From the NCBI GenBank assembly GCA_020629635.1, contig JAHDCX010000005.1, positions 2,721 through 66,720 on the forward strand: 64,000 nucleotides of DNA. The letters are read 5' to 3'. Origin of the DNA: Acidimicrobiales bacterium. GTDB lineage: Bacteria > Actinomycetota > Acidimicrobiia > Acidimicrobiales > SHLQ01. The notes below the pieces were generated by a model. That model did not search any database. It saw only the letters and a list, made by a program, of their open reading frames with translations, and was not told the origin of the DNA. The translations under genes were made by a program, and so were the position numbers. Of the stretch, positions 55,454 to 64,000 are shown piece by piece; positions within the stretch are counted from its first letter, which is position 1, and every line of letters starts with the position of its first letter.

Positions 55454-58400
55454 CTACGGAATGGTGATCACCCGGTTCTGCAGCCAGGTGCCCTTGTTCT
55501 GATCGTCGTACACGACAACCTGCACGAGATACGTGCCCGCGGGGGCATCGGCGAAGGTATGGCTGAACGTCGCATCGGGCGTATGGCGACCCGTGATGTC
55601 GAAGACCGTGTGCCACTGCCAATCACCGACGGTTCCGTCGACGCGGATGCCCTGAGTACGATCGTCATTGACGAGCGCCCGAATGATGGCTCGCGACACC
55701 TTGTTGTCATCGCTGATCTCGCCCGACACGGTCAGCGTCTGCTGGGTGACCGGAGTCGTCGCCGGGCTCGTGATCGTGCCCGTCGGCTTCTGGTCGCCGA
55801 GCGTCACGTCGATCCAGCCGGCGTTGCGTCCCCAGTGGGGGTCTTCACGCTGGCCGGCGGTGTCGACGGCGTTGACGTAGATGTTGACCCGACCAGACTC
55901 GGGGATCGTCACCTGGCGGCTGAACGACACGTTCGTGGCGCCGGCGTTGGCGAGCGACACGGGCCAGTTGCTGGCGCCGGGCTCGCTGCTGAGTGTGCCG
56001 TCGGGGGCGATCCACTTGCGCAGCGTCTGGTGGTACACCCGAATGAACACCTCGTCGACGCCACGGTCGTCGGTCGCGGTGCCCGTGATGGTGAAGGTCG
56101 TCGAATCGAAGTCGGACGTGTACAGCTGAGGCGCCGTGATCGTCGACTCGGGCAGCGTGTCACCCGTTGCTTGGACGGTGAAGTCGATGCGCTCCCGCTC
56201 GGACCACTGGCCGTTGCGGTCCCGACCTTCGATCTGGATTCGCCAACGGCCGCCCTCGAGCTCAGGGGTGGTGATGGTGAAGTTGGACCGGACGCCACCG
56301 GGTTGGGTGACGAAACCCTGCAACCACTGCGGGAAGGTGTTGTCGCCGTGGGTGTTGATGCCCTCCCAGTAGAAGTCCCGGGACAGGATGTACCGCACCT
56401 GCTCGACGGCGACGTCGTCTCGGATCACGCCGTTGATCGCCAGCGAGCCGGGCTCGACCACGGCGTCCTGGGCGAAGTTCGCGATCTCGATCGTGGGCGG
56501 ACCGTCGCCGGGCGTGAAGGTGATCAGCGCCTGCTTCCGGGCGCTGTTGGCCTGACCAGCCGTGTCGAAGGTGCGCATGTAGACGTAGTAGCGGCCTTCG
56601 AGCGGCAGCGCGACCGGCAGCGACCACGTGGTCGACGTGGCGTTCGGCGACGCGAGGTTGGCGTCACGCCAGATCTCGGTTGCCCGGGTGATCGAACCGT
56701 CGGTCCGCACCCAGCCGTTGTTCTGACCGTTGGCCGGATCGATGTAGTAGAGGCCGACTTCGACGGAGGCGATTCCGCGGTCGTCGAAGGCGTTGCCCCG
56801 CACGTCGAGCGTGTCGGCCGTGACGTTGGCGTTGTTCGCCGGGCTGGTGATCGCGCCGTCAGGAATCGTGTCCGACGGATCACCGACAAACACCTCGATG
56901 CTGGTCGCGTTGAGGACCTGCTCCGCGGTGTCGTACATGCGAGCACGGATCAGGTAGCGGCCGGCGGGAAGCGGCGGCACGTCCAGGCGCCAGCCGGTCG
57001 ATGCGTTGTTCGGGTTGAGCAGAGTGGCGGGGGTGTAGCGAGCGTTCTCTCCTGCCAGGCCGGTGATCTGCACGCCGTAGAGCGTCGCTTCGTCTCGGAC
57101 CATCACTTCGACGCGGTTGACCTCGACGTCGTCGACGGCGGTTCCGGTGATGCGGAAGCCCTGCCCGGCGGGGACGTAGCTGAGCGTGTCCGGAGAGGTG
57201 ATGTCGATCGAGATCGGCTCGCCGTCGCCGAGCGCGATCCGGTCGGTTCGGCGTACGGGCGAGTCGTCGCGCTGGCCGGCGGTGTCGATCGCGATGAAAG
57301 TCGCCTGCCAAAGGCCGTCCGGCAGTGTGGCGGTGTAGGTCCAGTTGACGCCGGTCTGGCCGGGCGTGGTCACCGTGGCGTCGTAGGCGATGTAGTTGCC
57401 TTCGGTGCCGTCGGGCTGGAGATAGCGACCGTTGTCGAGATTCACGATTTCGACTCGGACTCGATTGACGCCACGGTCGTCGGTCGAGGTGCCTCGGTAG
57501 GTCAGGACATTGCCCGGGTCGCCGATGTCGACCTGGGCCAGCAACGAGTTCGGCTTGGCGTCTGCGGTCGGTGCGTTTGCCGTGATGCGGATCGACGGCT
57601 GAGCCGGGTCCTTGCCACGAGCGTTGTCGAAGGTCTTCGCCTTGATCTCGTACTGCCCGCCTTCCGGAAGGACGATGTCGAGGGACCAGTTGCTCTCGGT
57701 GGCACCGGCGCCGGCTGCGAGGGAAGCGTTGATACCGGCCCAGCCGCCCCAGGTCCCGTCCGGGCGCAGCCAGGTGCGCCGGGTCAGGTCGTAGACGGTG
57801 ACTTGGACTCGGGAGATTCCTTCGGGTGCGGTTGCCCGCCCGGAGAGGGTGACCGTCTGGTCGACCGTCACCTGAGCGCCGGTGAGCGGCGAGTCGATGA
57901 AGGTGTCGAGGATCAGTTCGCCCCCGCCGTCGTCGCCACCGTTGTTGCGGTCGAAGAAGCCGTGTCGGCCGACCTCTTTGTCCGAAATGATGTTGCCGTC
58001 GTGGCCGAGGAGCAGGCCGCGGTCGATGATGCGAAGCGAGTTCACGCCGTTGAAGCCGTTGGCACCGGGGTTCCAGCCGAGCGAGTGGCCGGTGGCCGGG
58101 TCGAGGGCGGCAACCTGGCGGCGAGCGATGACCTGGTCGCCGAGGACCGAGGCGTCGATGTCGCCGCCGAAGCCGTAGGACCGGTCGGGATCGCCGGGGT
58201 AGGGGTCGGCTGCGCCGGGGGCTTCGGTGTACTGGAAGTGGCCACCGATGTAGACGACGTCATCGTCGATGGCCGCCGCATACGTCGAGTCGAAGTTACG
58301 GGTGATCCAGGCGGGTTCGACGAAGTCGCCACCAGAGACGGGGAACCGTACGGCGACGTCGTTGGTCGGCGGACGGTCGCCACCGGACGTCGTGATGACG

Positions 58401-59299
58401 AAGTAGGTGCCGTCGGGCGAGAGGTCGAATCCGCGGAGCCAGAACTGGCCGCCGGCACGGTCGGCGTTGTCCTCGAAGAGGCGGGTACGCCAGGGGTTCA
58501 TGGTTGCGGTGCCACCGGAGAGGTCGACGGTGGCGAGGCCCCAGCGGACCTGGTCGCCGATGGTTCGGGCCGATGCCGAGATGACGAGGGTTCGGTTGTC
58601 GGGCGTGACGGCGAGTCCCTTCACGCCGAGCGAGCCGCCGACGCCGATGCCTTCGGCAATGCCGATCGTGAATCCGTTCTTGACGGCGCCGGAGTTGGGG
58701 TCGAGCTCGGCGAGGCCGGCACGGGCGACGCCGCGGATCGACGTGAACGAACCACCGACGAAGAGCCGGTTGCCGTCCGGCGAAATCGCCACGGCGGTCG
58801 CCTTCGAGTCGGCGTTGGCGGCAAAGTTGGTGTCGAGGTTGCCGTTGGCATCGAGGCGGGCGATCTTGCGCCGCTTGACGCCGTCGATGTTGTTGAACCT
58901 GCCGACGACGTAGAGCCCCGAGCCGTCGGGGTCGGGCACGATCTGTTCGACCTCGCGGTCGATCTGGGGATTCCATGCCGCGTCGAACGCCCCAGTGTCG
59001 AGGTCGTAGGCGAAGAGGTACCGCTGTGCGACGGCGGCTTGACCGGCCTGGGGTTCGACCTGGGTGAAGGTGCCGGCGACGATGATTCGATTGCCGAGCT
59101 GCTCCATGTCGAGCACGACGCCGTCGAGCACTCGTGGTGTGTCGGTCCGGACGGCTTCGGGGACGAGACCGGTCCCGGCGCCCGCAGCGTTGTCGTTCGA
59201 CATCGCTTGCGCGAGCAGCGGCAGCGAGACGATGGCGAGGATCATCGCCACCCAGATCACCGGGGTGCGAGGCAGAGAGAGATTCCGTGAGGCGTGCAT
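55454..59299 (-). CDS. Surface protein: beta-propeller plus seven Ig-like domains (right copy)
   Basis: 1,281 residues. Signal or anchor helix (about 12-31), beta-propeller (about 40-430; VAGTFTQV, VGRFNNIDG, AVAISPDGNRLFVGGSFTSIRG, YIGGHFQYTEAPGA), a Gly/Asp linker (NNGGDDGGGE) and seven Ig-like domains ending at the C-terminus. Order and lengths match the left copy almost residue for residue in the propeller, less so in the Ig domains. No LPxTG-type end, so retention probably depends on the N-terminal helix or partners. The frame reaches 59416, but the ATG at 59299 has GGAAG 9 nt upstream and precedes the signal. Confidence 0.88.
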   Translation of the reverse strand: MHASRNLSLPRTPVIWVAMILAIVSLPLLAQAMSNDNAAGAGTGLVPEAVRTDTPRVLDGVVLDMEQLGNRIIVAGTFTQVEPQAGQAAVAQRYLFAYDLDTGAFDAAWNPQIDREVEQIVPDPDGSGLYVVGRFNNIDGVKRRKIARLDANGNLDTNFAANADSKATAVAISPDGNRLFVGGSFTSIRGVARAGLAELDPNSGAVKNGFTIGIAEGIGVGGSLGVKGLAVTPDNRTLVISASARTIGDQVRWGLATVDLSGGTATMNPWRTRLFEDNADRAGGQFWLRGFDLSPDGTYFVITTSGGDRPPTNDVAVRFPVSGGDFVEPAWITRNFDSTYAAAIDDDVVYIGGHFQYTEAPGAADPYPGDPDRSYGFGGDIDASVLGDQVIARRQVAALDPATGHSLGWNPGANGFNGVNSLRIIDRGLLLGHDGNIISDKEVGRHGFFDRNNGGDDGGGELILDTFIDSPLTGAQVTVDQTVTLSGRATAPEGISRVQVTVYDLTRRTWLRPDGTWGGWAGINASLAAGAGATESNWSLDIVLPEGGQYEIKAKTFDNARGKDPAQPSIRITANAPTADAKPNSLLAQVDIGDPGNVLTYRGTSTDDRGVNRVRVEIVNLDNGRYLQPDGTEGNYIAYDATVTTPGQTGVNWTYTATLPDGLWQATFIAIDTAGQRDDSPVRRTDRIALGDGEPISIDITSPDTLSYVPAGQGFRITGTAVDDVEVNRVEVMVRDEATLYGVQITGLAGENARYTPATLLNPNNASTGWRLDVPPLPAGRYLIRARMYDTAEQVLNATSIEVFVGDPSDTIPDGAITSPANNANVTADTLDVRGNAFDDRGIASVEVGLYYIDPANGQNNGWVRTDGSITRATEIWRDANLASPNATSTTWSLPVALPLEGRYYVYMRTFDTAGQANSARKQALITFTPGDGPPTIEIANFAQDAVVEPGSLAINGVIRDDVAVEQVRYILSRDFYWEGINTHGDNTFPQWLQGFVTQPGGVRSNFTITTPELEGGRWRIQIEGRDRNGQWSERERIDFTVQATGDTLPESTITAPQLYTSDFDSTTFTITGTATDDRGVDEVFIRVYHQTLRKWIAPDGTLSSEPGASNWPVSLANAGATNVSFSRQVTIPESGRVNIYVNAVDTAGQREDPHWGRNAGWIDVTLGDQKPTGTITSPATTPVTQQTLTVSGEISDDNKVSRAIIRALVNDDRTQGIRVDGTVGDWQWHTVFDITGRHTPDATFSHTFADAPAGTYLVQVVVYDDQNKGTWLQNRVITIP

Positions 59300-59443
59300 C
59301 GAGAAGGTCTTCCTTGGGCGTCGTGGGTGCCCTGTTGCGGGAGAGATTCGGGGGAGCGGGCACACCACCGTGTGCAGCCGCAGCCCAAGTCTGGTCCACG
59401 CACCGTCAGATTGCACGAGTCATTCTGCCCGCACGCGCGCACA

Positions 59444-59459
59444 GTGGGCCTACGCCCAC
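59444..59459 (-). terminator. Small hairpin after the right-copy lipoprotein gene
   Basis: GTGGGC-CTAC-GCCCAC, a 6-bp stem about 50 bp past the lipoprotein stop. The remaining 212-bp gap to the propeller gene shows no clear -10 box. Confidence 0.4.
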
Positions 59460-59511
59460 ATCCCGTACCAGTCCATGGGCGATCGGCGGAATTTGAGCGA
59501 GATCTGGCCCG

Positions 59512-59901
59512 CTACTCGCCGGCGTCGAGGCACGAGGCAAGGAGCGCCTGGTCCTCGTAGCTGAGTTCGCCCGCACGCTGGGCGACGTCGCTCACGTCGA
59601 CGATCGGCTCGTCGACGAACACCTGCGCGTAGCAGGCGATCTCGGCCGGGTCGGAGTCGGCAACTGGTGCTTCGACGATCGCATCTGCTGCTGGCGCGAC
59701 CGTCGTGTCCACGGGGTCCACGGTCGTCGCGGGCGCTTCTTCTTCGACCGGAGACTCGACCTCGATGATGTCCGCTGGCTCTTCGACCGAATCGTCGTCA
59801 GCAAACGGCAGCTCTGCGGGAGTCCCGCCGTCAGACGAACAGGCGGACGCCGCAAGCACCAGGACGACGATGACGAGGAGGGAGCGAATGTCGATCTTCA
59901 C
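59512..59901 (-). CDS. Two-cysteine small lipoprotein (right copy)
   Basis: 129 residues. Lipobox LAASAC (Cys21), linker starting AELPFADDDSVEEPADI, and C-terminal ACYAQVF ... ASC with the cysteines 34 residues apart. The linker and cysteine block align with the protein at 38324-38671, marking both as one family. A GTG at 59901 is the only start that gives a normal signal peptide; the frame extends to 59979. It lies 80 bp after the stalk gene of the same module. Confidence 0.78.
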   Translation of the reverse strand: MKIDIRSLLVIVVLVLAASACSSDGGTPAELPFADDDSVEEPADIIEVESPVEEEAPATTVDPVDTTVAPAADAIVEAPVADSDPAEIACYAQVFVDEPIVDVSDVAQRAGELSYEDQALLASCLDAGE

Positions 59902-59981
59902 GGTTCTGGGATCGGCACGAGATCGACCGTCTTGAGAACTGCAGTCCGGCGACGGCCACACACCGCCGCCGGACTCCACGT

Positions 59982-62900
59982 TCAGTCGACGACGACCGCC
60001 GCTTCGTCCTCACGACGGGTCCACAGCACCATCGCCCAACCCACGGTGATCAGCGCAACCGCGAAGGCAGCGAGCTGATCGGCGTCGATTCCCGTGAGTG
60101 CGAGCGTCGCCGGCACGGCCGCAGCGGATTGGTTGACCAGCGTTTCCTGGCCACCGTTGACCGTCGCCACGACGGGCTCGTATCCGCTCGGGAGCGTGAC
60201 GCCGGACGGCGGGGTGACCGTCACGGTGTAGTCGCCGGGCGGCAGACCGTCGAAGGTGTAGCTGCCGTCGGCAGCCGTCGTCGTGGTACCGACGACGTTG
60301 CCGTCAGCGTCCGTGATCGTGACCGTTGCTCCACCGATCGCCGTTTCGCCAGAATCGACGATTCCGTCGCCGTCAGCGTCGTTGAAGACAGTGCCCACGA
60401 TCGATCCCGGGTTGTAGGTCGCGGTGGCGTCGTCCGTGTCGGACACGCTGGGGCAGTCACCGAGCGCCAACGAGTTCGGTGCGTCCGCCGTCGGGTAGAA
60501 CAGGTCACAGTCCGGGTGCGCCTCCACCGTGCCCTCGAGCAACAGGTCTCCGGTGCTCTCCGAGATCGTCGTCGAACACTCGTAGCTCACTGCGCCGCCG
60601 ACCTCGAGGGATGAGACGACGTCTGCGCACTCGGCGAGCAGCGGGTTCGTGATCGTGACATCGAAGAGGTCGACATCGCCCGTGTTCGTGATCGTCACCC
60701 GGAACTCGACGTCTTGGCCGTCGGCGAAGCTCACCGACTCGTCGACCCACGTCTCGCTGACCGGATCCCAGACCTCGACGAGGATGTCGATCGACGGACC
60801 GGCAACGGTCACGCCAGCCGGGTCGTCGTCCGACACTGGGTTGCCGTTCGGATCCTGACCAACGACCGAAGCGTCTCCCGTGATCGGACCGCCCTCGTGA
60901 ATCGTGGGGCACTCGTAGGAGAACGTCTCGTCGGGGGCCAACGTCGGAACCGTGACGCCGGCTTCGTCGGAGCCACACTCCGGCACATCGAGGTCGGTGA
61001 CATCGATCGAGCTGAGATCCACGTCGCCGATGTTCGTGACCGTGTAGCGGTAGATGACGTTGCCACCGTCGACGACCGTGGCCGCGTCCACCCACTGGCC
61101 GGTCTCGGTGTCCCAGACCTCCTTGACCAGCTCGATGCCTCGCGCCTCGACAGCGCTCGTGTCATCAGCCGTAGGTTCGTTGCCCTCGGGCGTCGAGCCA
61201 GAGACCGTCGCCGTGTTCGTCCCGGTGTCCGTGATCACGACGTCGCAGGTGATCTCGACCGACTCACCCGCGGCGAGCTCACCGATGGTGACATCACAGT
61301 CTGGATACAGATCGTTGACGAGTTCGACGTCGGTCAGATCGGTCGAACCGTCATTGGTGATCGTGAACGTGAACGTGGCGGTCTCGCCGACCTCGAACTG
61401 GCCGAGTTCGGCCTCCATGCCGGTGATCGGGTCGAACACGGTGTTGGTGATCGACACGCCATAGCTTTCGACCGCGGCCGTGTCGGCGGCACTTGGGTTG
61501 TTCCCGTCCGGGGTCAGACCATCCGCGCTCGCCGTGTTCGTGCCGCCGTCGGTGATCACCACGTCACACGTGAGGGTCGTGGAGTCGTTCGCCTCCAGCA
61601 CCCCGATGGATACCGAGCACTCGGGGTACAGATCGTCGGCGAGTTCGACGTTGGTGAGGTCGACGGAGCCGTTGTTCGACACCACGAACTCGAAGGTGGC
61701 GGTCTCTCCGACCGCGATCTCGGCGAGCTCGACCTGGCTTCCCGAAACCGGATCGAGGACGGTCTTGGCGATGTCGATCGCATAGACCTCGACGGCCGAC
61801 GTGTCCGATGCCGTCGGATTGTTGCCGTCCGGCGTGTCGCCGTCGACGCTTCCGGTGTTGGTGCCTGCCGAGTTGATCGTGACATCGCAGGTGATCTCCA
61901 CGGACTCGCCAGCGGCGAGATCGCCGATGGTCGTGTCGCAGTCGGGGTAGAGATCGTTGACGAACTCGACTCCGGTCAGATCGGTCGAACCGTCGTTCGT
62001 GATCGTGAAGGTGAACGTCGCCTCATCACCCGGCTCGAACTCGGCCAGTTCGACCTCGCCTTCGGTCAGGGGGTCGTAGACCGTGTTCGTGATCGACAGG
62101 CCGTACGTTTCGACGTTTGCTGTGTCGCTGATGCTCGGGGTGGCACCCGTCGCCGTCGTCGCCGACACGGTCGCCGTGTTGGTGAGGCCGTCGGTGACAT
62201 TGGCGACGGTGCACGTGTAGGTGACCGATCCGCCCGGAGCCAAGGGGGTCGAGGCGGTGATCCCGAGCTCCGCAGACGTGCGATCACACGCCGGATAGCT
62301 CGGGTCGGCGACGGCGGCGTCGGTCACGGGGTCCGAGCCGGTGTTCCGAACGATGATCTGGAATGTCACATCGCTCCCGATCGCATACTCCGCGTCGTCG
62401 ACGTAGCTGCTGCTGTCCGGGTCGGCGACGGTTTTGATGATCGCCACGCCGGAGATCGCCACGGCTGCGGTGTCGGAGTCGCTGACATCGTCACGGCCGT
62501 CGGCAGGCGTGCCGGTCGCCGATGCGGTGTTCGGGTTGAGCGAGTTGGTCGCCGTCCCGGAGCACTCGTACGTGACCGACGCGCTCGGTGCCAGATCGCC
62601 GATCGTTGCGTTGTCGCACGCAGCGAAGTTCGGATCCGAGACGGTGACGTCCTCGAGGGCGACCTCGCCGGTGTTCGTGACGACGATCTGGAAGTTGACC
62701 GTTGTCGCTGACCCGATCGTGATCGACTCGACGAACGTGTCGGGATTGTCGGGGTCCTCGACCTTCTTCTCGATCGTGATCTCGGCCGTGGGCAGGTAGT
62801 AGCCGAAGTCGACGCTCAGGTTGGTGTCGGTGTCGACTGCACCGGAGACGTCCTTGGAGAGGACGTCCTCACTGCTCGGCTCGGTGCCAACCCCGAGCGT

Positions 62901-64000
62901 CAGGACGCCGGATTCGTGTCCGTTGGTGGGGAGCGCAACCGCGGCGTCGTGGTCGACGTTCTCGTTGCGGTCGACATCGGGGTCTGCAGCCGCCCCGATT
63001 GTGACTTCGTGAGCGAAGAGCGGATCGGTGACCGTCGCGAAGTTCGACGAATCGACTTGCACCTTGAAGTCGCCCGGACGCTCGATGAAGTCGAAGACGT
63101 ACCGGCCGTCTCCATCCGTGGTCGCCGTGTCGAGCACGACGTTGCCGTTGGTGACGTCGATCAGGGTCACGTCGACTCCGGGCATCGGAGTGTCGCCGGT
63201 GTCGAACACCCCGTTGCGATTCTCGTCGACGAACACGAGGTCGCCGATCGAGCCACCCCACACTCGGGTGTAGACCTCGTTCGACTTCACGGGCAGCGTC
63301 AGCACGGAGTCCGGGAGCTTGACCGCGTACTCGTTGGCGTAGAAATCGATCGGGTCGTTGCCGACCGTCTGCGCCCGCACCGTCACGATCTGAATGCCGG
63401 ACGGCGTCGGCGGACCGACCAGCGTGTCGCCGGTGATGCGGAACGCCGTTGCGTCGGACAGGTCAGCAGCCGGGCAACCGGCGGTACCGAGCGCCGGCGT
63501 CCCGGCCACTGCACCGGCATCATCGGAGCACCAGATCGAACCGGCGCCCAGGACATTCGACGCATCTGATGCGTTCTCGACGATCGCGGTCGGTGCCGCT
63601 GCGCTGTAGTACGTCACCGAGGCGACGTTGCCGCCATCAGGGGTCACCGAAAGCAGCTCCAGGTCACCCTGATAGTCCGACGGGAAGAGGAGTGGGTCAG
63701 CCACGACTTCCTGATCGTTGTGCGGCAGGATGTCGATGAGGTCGTACCAACTCACGTCGACCGCAGAGACGTTGGCGTAGCGCAGCTCCCATTCGATGAT
63801 CTCGTCCGTGAAGATGATCGGTGTGTTCACTCGCTTCGACACGGCGAACGACCCGAGCTGGATGACCTTGATGCCGGTCTCGTCGCTGCGGCGATCCTCG
63901 CTGGCGTTGTCCGACGGCGAGTAGATCGTGGCCACGTTCGGGATGTCGGTGTTGGTCGGGGTGTCGATGGACGTGTAGGTGACGTAGGTCAGCTGCGGAA
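59982..64000 (-). CDS. LAxTG-anchored DUF11/SdrD-B stalk protein (5' partial)
   Basis: The frame is open to the right edge; the GTG at 63935 is internal and 21 more codons are visible. Numbering from that codon: a DUF11-like part (1-225), an SdrD-B domain (about 227-330, GDLVFVDENRNGVFDTGD), seven DUF11-type repeats of about 100-120 residues (about 378-1,175; units 3 and 5 nearly identical, with LYPDCD and ITCDV pairs of cysteines), a last SdrD-B domain (about 1,175-1,270), then LALTG (1,278-1,282), a membrane helix and RRED. Class E sortase substrate by motif. Role as in the giant protein: extended wall-attached surface stalk. Confidence 0.88.
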   Translation of the reverse strand, partial: PQLTYVTYTSIDTPTNTDIPNVATIYSPSDNASEDRRSDETGIKVIQLGSFAVSKRVNTPIIFTDEIIEWELRYANVSAVDVSWYDLIDILPHNDQEVVADPLLFPSDYQGDLELLSVTPDGGNVASVTYYSAAAPTAIVENASDASNVLGAGSIWCSDDAGAVAGTPALGTAGCPAADLSDATAFRITGDTLVGPPTPSGIQIVTVRAQTVGNDPIDFYANEYAVKLPDSVLTLPVKSNEVYTRVWGGSIGDLVFVDENRNGVFDTGDTPMPGVDVTLIDVTNGNVVLDTATTDGDGRYVFDFIERPGDFKVQVDSSNFATVTDPLFAHEVTIGAAADPDVDRNENVDHDAAVALPTNGHESGVLTLGVGTEPSSEDVLSKDVSGAVDTDTNLSVDFGYYLPTAEITIEKKVEDPDNPDTFVESITIGSATTVNFQIVVTNTGEVALEDVTVSDPNFAACDNATIGDLAPSASVTYECSGTATNSLNPNTASATGTPADGRDDVSDSDTAAVAISGVAIIKTVADPDSSSYVDDAEYAIGSDVTFQIIVRNTGSDPVTDAAVADPSYPACDRTSAELGITASTPLAPGGSVTYTCTVANVTDGLTNTATVSATTATGATPSISDTANVETYGLSITNTVYDPLTEGEVELAEFEPGDEATFTFTITNDGSTDLTGVEFVNDLYPDCDTTIGDLAAGESVEITCDVTINSAGTNTGSVDGDTPDGNNPTASDTSAVEVYAIDIAKTVLDPVSGSQVELAEIAVGETATFEFVVSNNGSVDLTNVELADDLYPECSVSIGVLEANDSTTLTCDVVITDGGTNTASADGLTPDGNNPSAADTAAVESYGVSITNTVFDPITGMEAELGQFEVGETATFTFTITNDGSTDLTDVELVNDLYPDCDVTIGELAAGESVEITCDVVITDTGTNTATVSGSTPEGNEPTADDTSAVEARGIELVKEVWDTETGQWVDAATVVDGGNVIYRYTVTNIGDVDLSSIDVTDLDVPECGSDEAGVTVPTLAPDETFSYECPTIHEGGPITGDASVVGQDPNGNPVSDDDPAGVTVAGPSIDILVEVWDPVSETWVDESVSFADGQDVEFRVTITNTGDVDLFDVTITNPLLAECADVVSSLEVGGAVSYECSTTISESTGDLLLEGTVEAHPDCDLFYPTADAPNSLALGDCPSVSDTDDATATYNPGSIVGTVFNDADGDGIVDSGETAIGGATVTITDADGNVVGTTTTAADGSYTFDGLPPGDYTVTVTPPSGVTLPSGYEPVVATVNGGQETLVNQSAAAVPATLALTGIDADQLAAFAVALITVGWAMVLWTRREDEAAVVVD

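Noticed and set aside
52216-59290. Plus-strand frames of 1,083 and 1,301 residues opposite the giant gene and the right propeller gene
   Set aside because: The minus strand has signal peptides, domains and Shine-Dalgarno sites; the plus frames are GC-skew artefacts.
60714-62711. 665-residue plus-strand frame opposite the right stalk gene
   Set aside because: Arg/Asp-rich translation mirrored from DUF11 repeats; no independent support.

Overview
The window looks like chromosomal DNA of a high-GC actinobacterium. Class Acidimicrobiia (Ilumatobacter-like) is my best guess, but it is an inference. It rests on the order gyrA - DUF3566 gene - tRNA-Ile, a WhiG/FliA-type sigma factor, HisN-type histidinol-phosphatase, many GTG/TTG starts, TANNNT-type -10 boxes placed 6-8 nt before start codons (leaderless mRNAs), and LAxTG-type (class E sortase) anchoring signals. 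No stretch above 300 bases lacks a gene.

Region 1 (1-12.7 kb) is mostly housekeeping. It holds an envelope protein of BON-FAS1-OmpA type (cut by the left edge), a coiled-coil protein, an acidic zinc-ribbon protein, a metallo-beta-lactamase-fold hydrolase divergent from pheA, tRNA-Arg(ACG), tRNA-Ser(TGA) and tRNA-Ser(GCT), a SulP anion transporter, a PlsC-like acyltransferase, hisN, a DUF3105 lipoprotein, the sigma factor, and a Rossmann dehydrogenase preceded by a small membrane ORF.

Region 2 (12.7-34.3 kb) is the gyrase/recF region, read leftward: DUF885 peptidase-like gene - recF - dciA - acidic protein gene - gyrB - PPOX gene ... gyrA - TadE-like gene - DUF3566 gene - tRNA-Ile. gyrB and gyrA, usually neighbours in Actinomycetota, are about 12 kb apart. 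Between them lie a VOC protein, an AraC regulator, a cluster with a Rieske-ThDP fusion enzyme, an ABC exporter, a coupled YHYH/DUF305 pair and a small membrane protein. dnaA, dnaN and an origin-like DnaA-box cluster were not seen.

Region 3 (34.3-64 kb, all on the minus strand) is the most striking part: two collinear copies of a three-component surface module. Each copy reads, in transcription order, a long DUF11/SdrD-B-type stalk protein ending in LAxTG + membrane helix + basic tail; one or two small lipoproteins with a conserved cysteine pair; and a ~1,280-residue protein with an N-terminal beta-propeller and seven Ig-like domains. The stalk of the left copy is a single 16.1-kb gene (5,370 aa) whose C-terminal third is an alternating A/B array of 15 SdrD-B domains with an 831-834-bp dimer period. 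The right copy is cut by the window edge. I propose that the parts form one cell-surface apparatus; its function is unknown.
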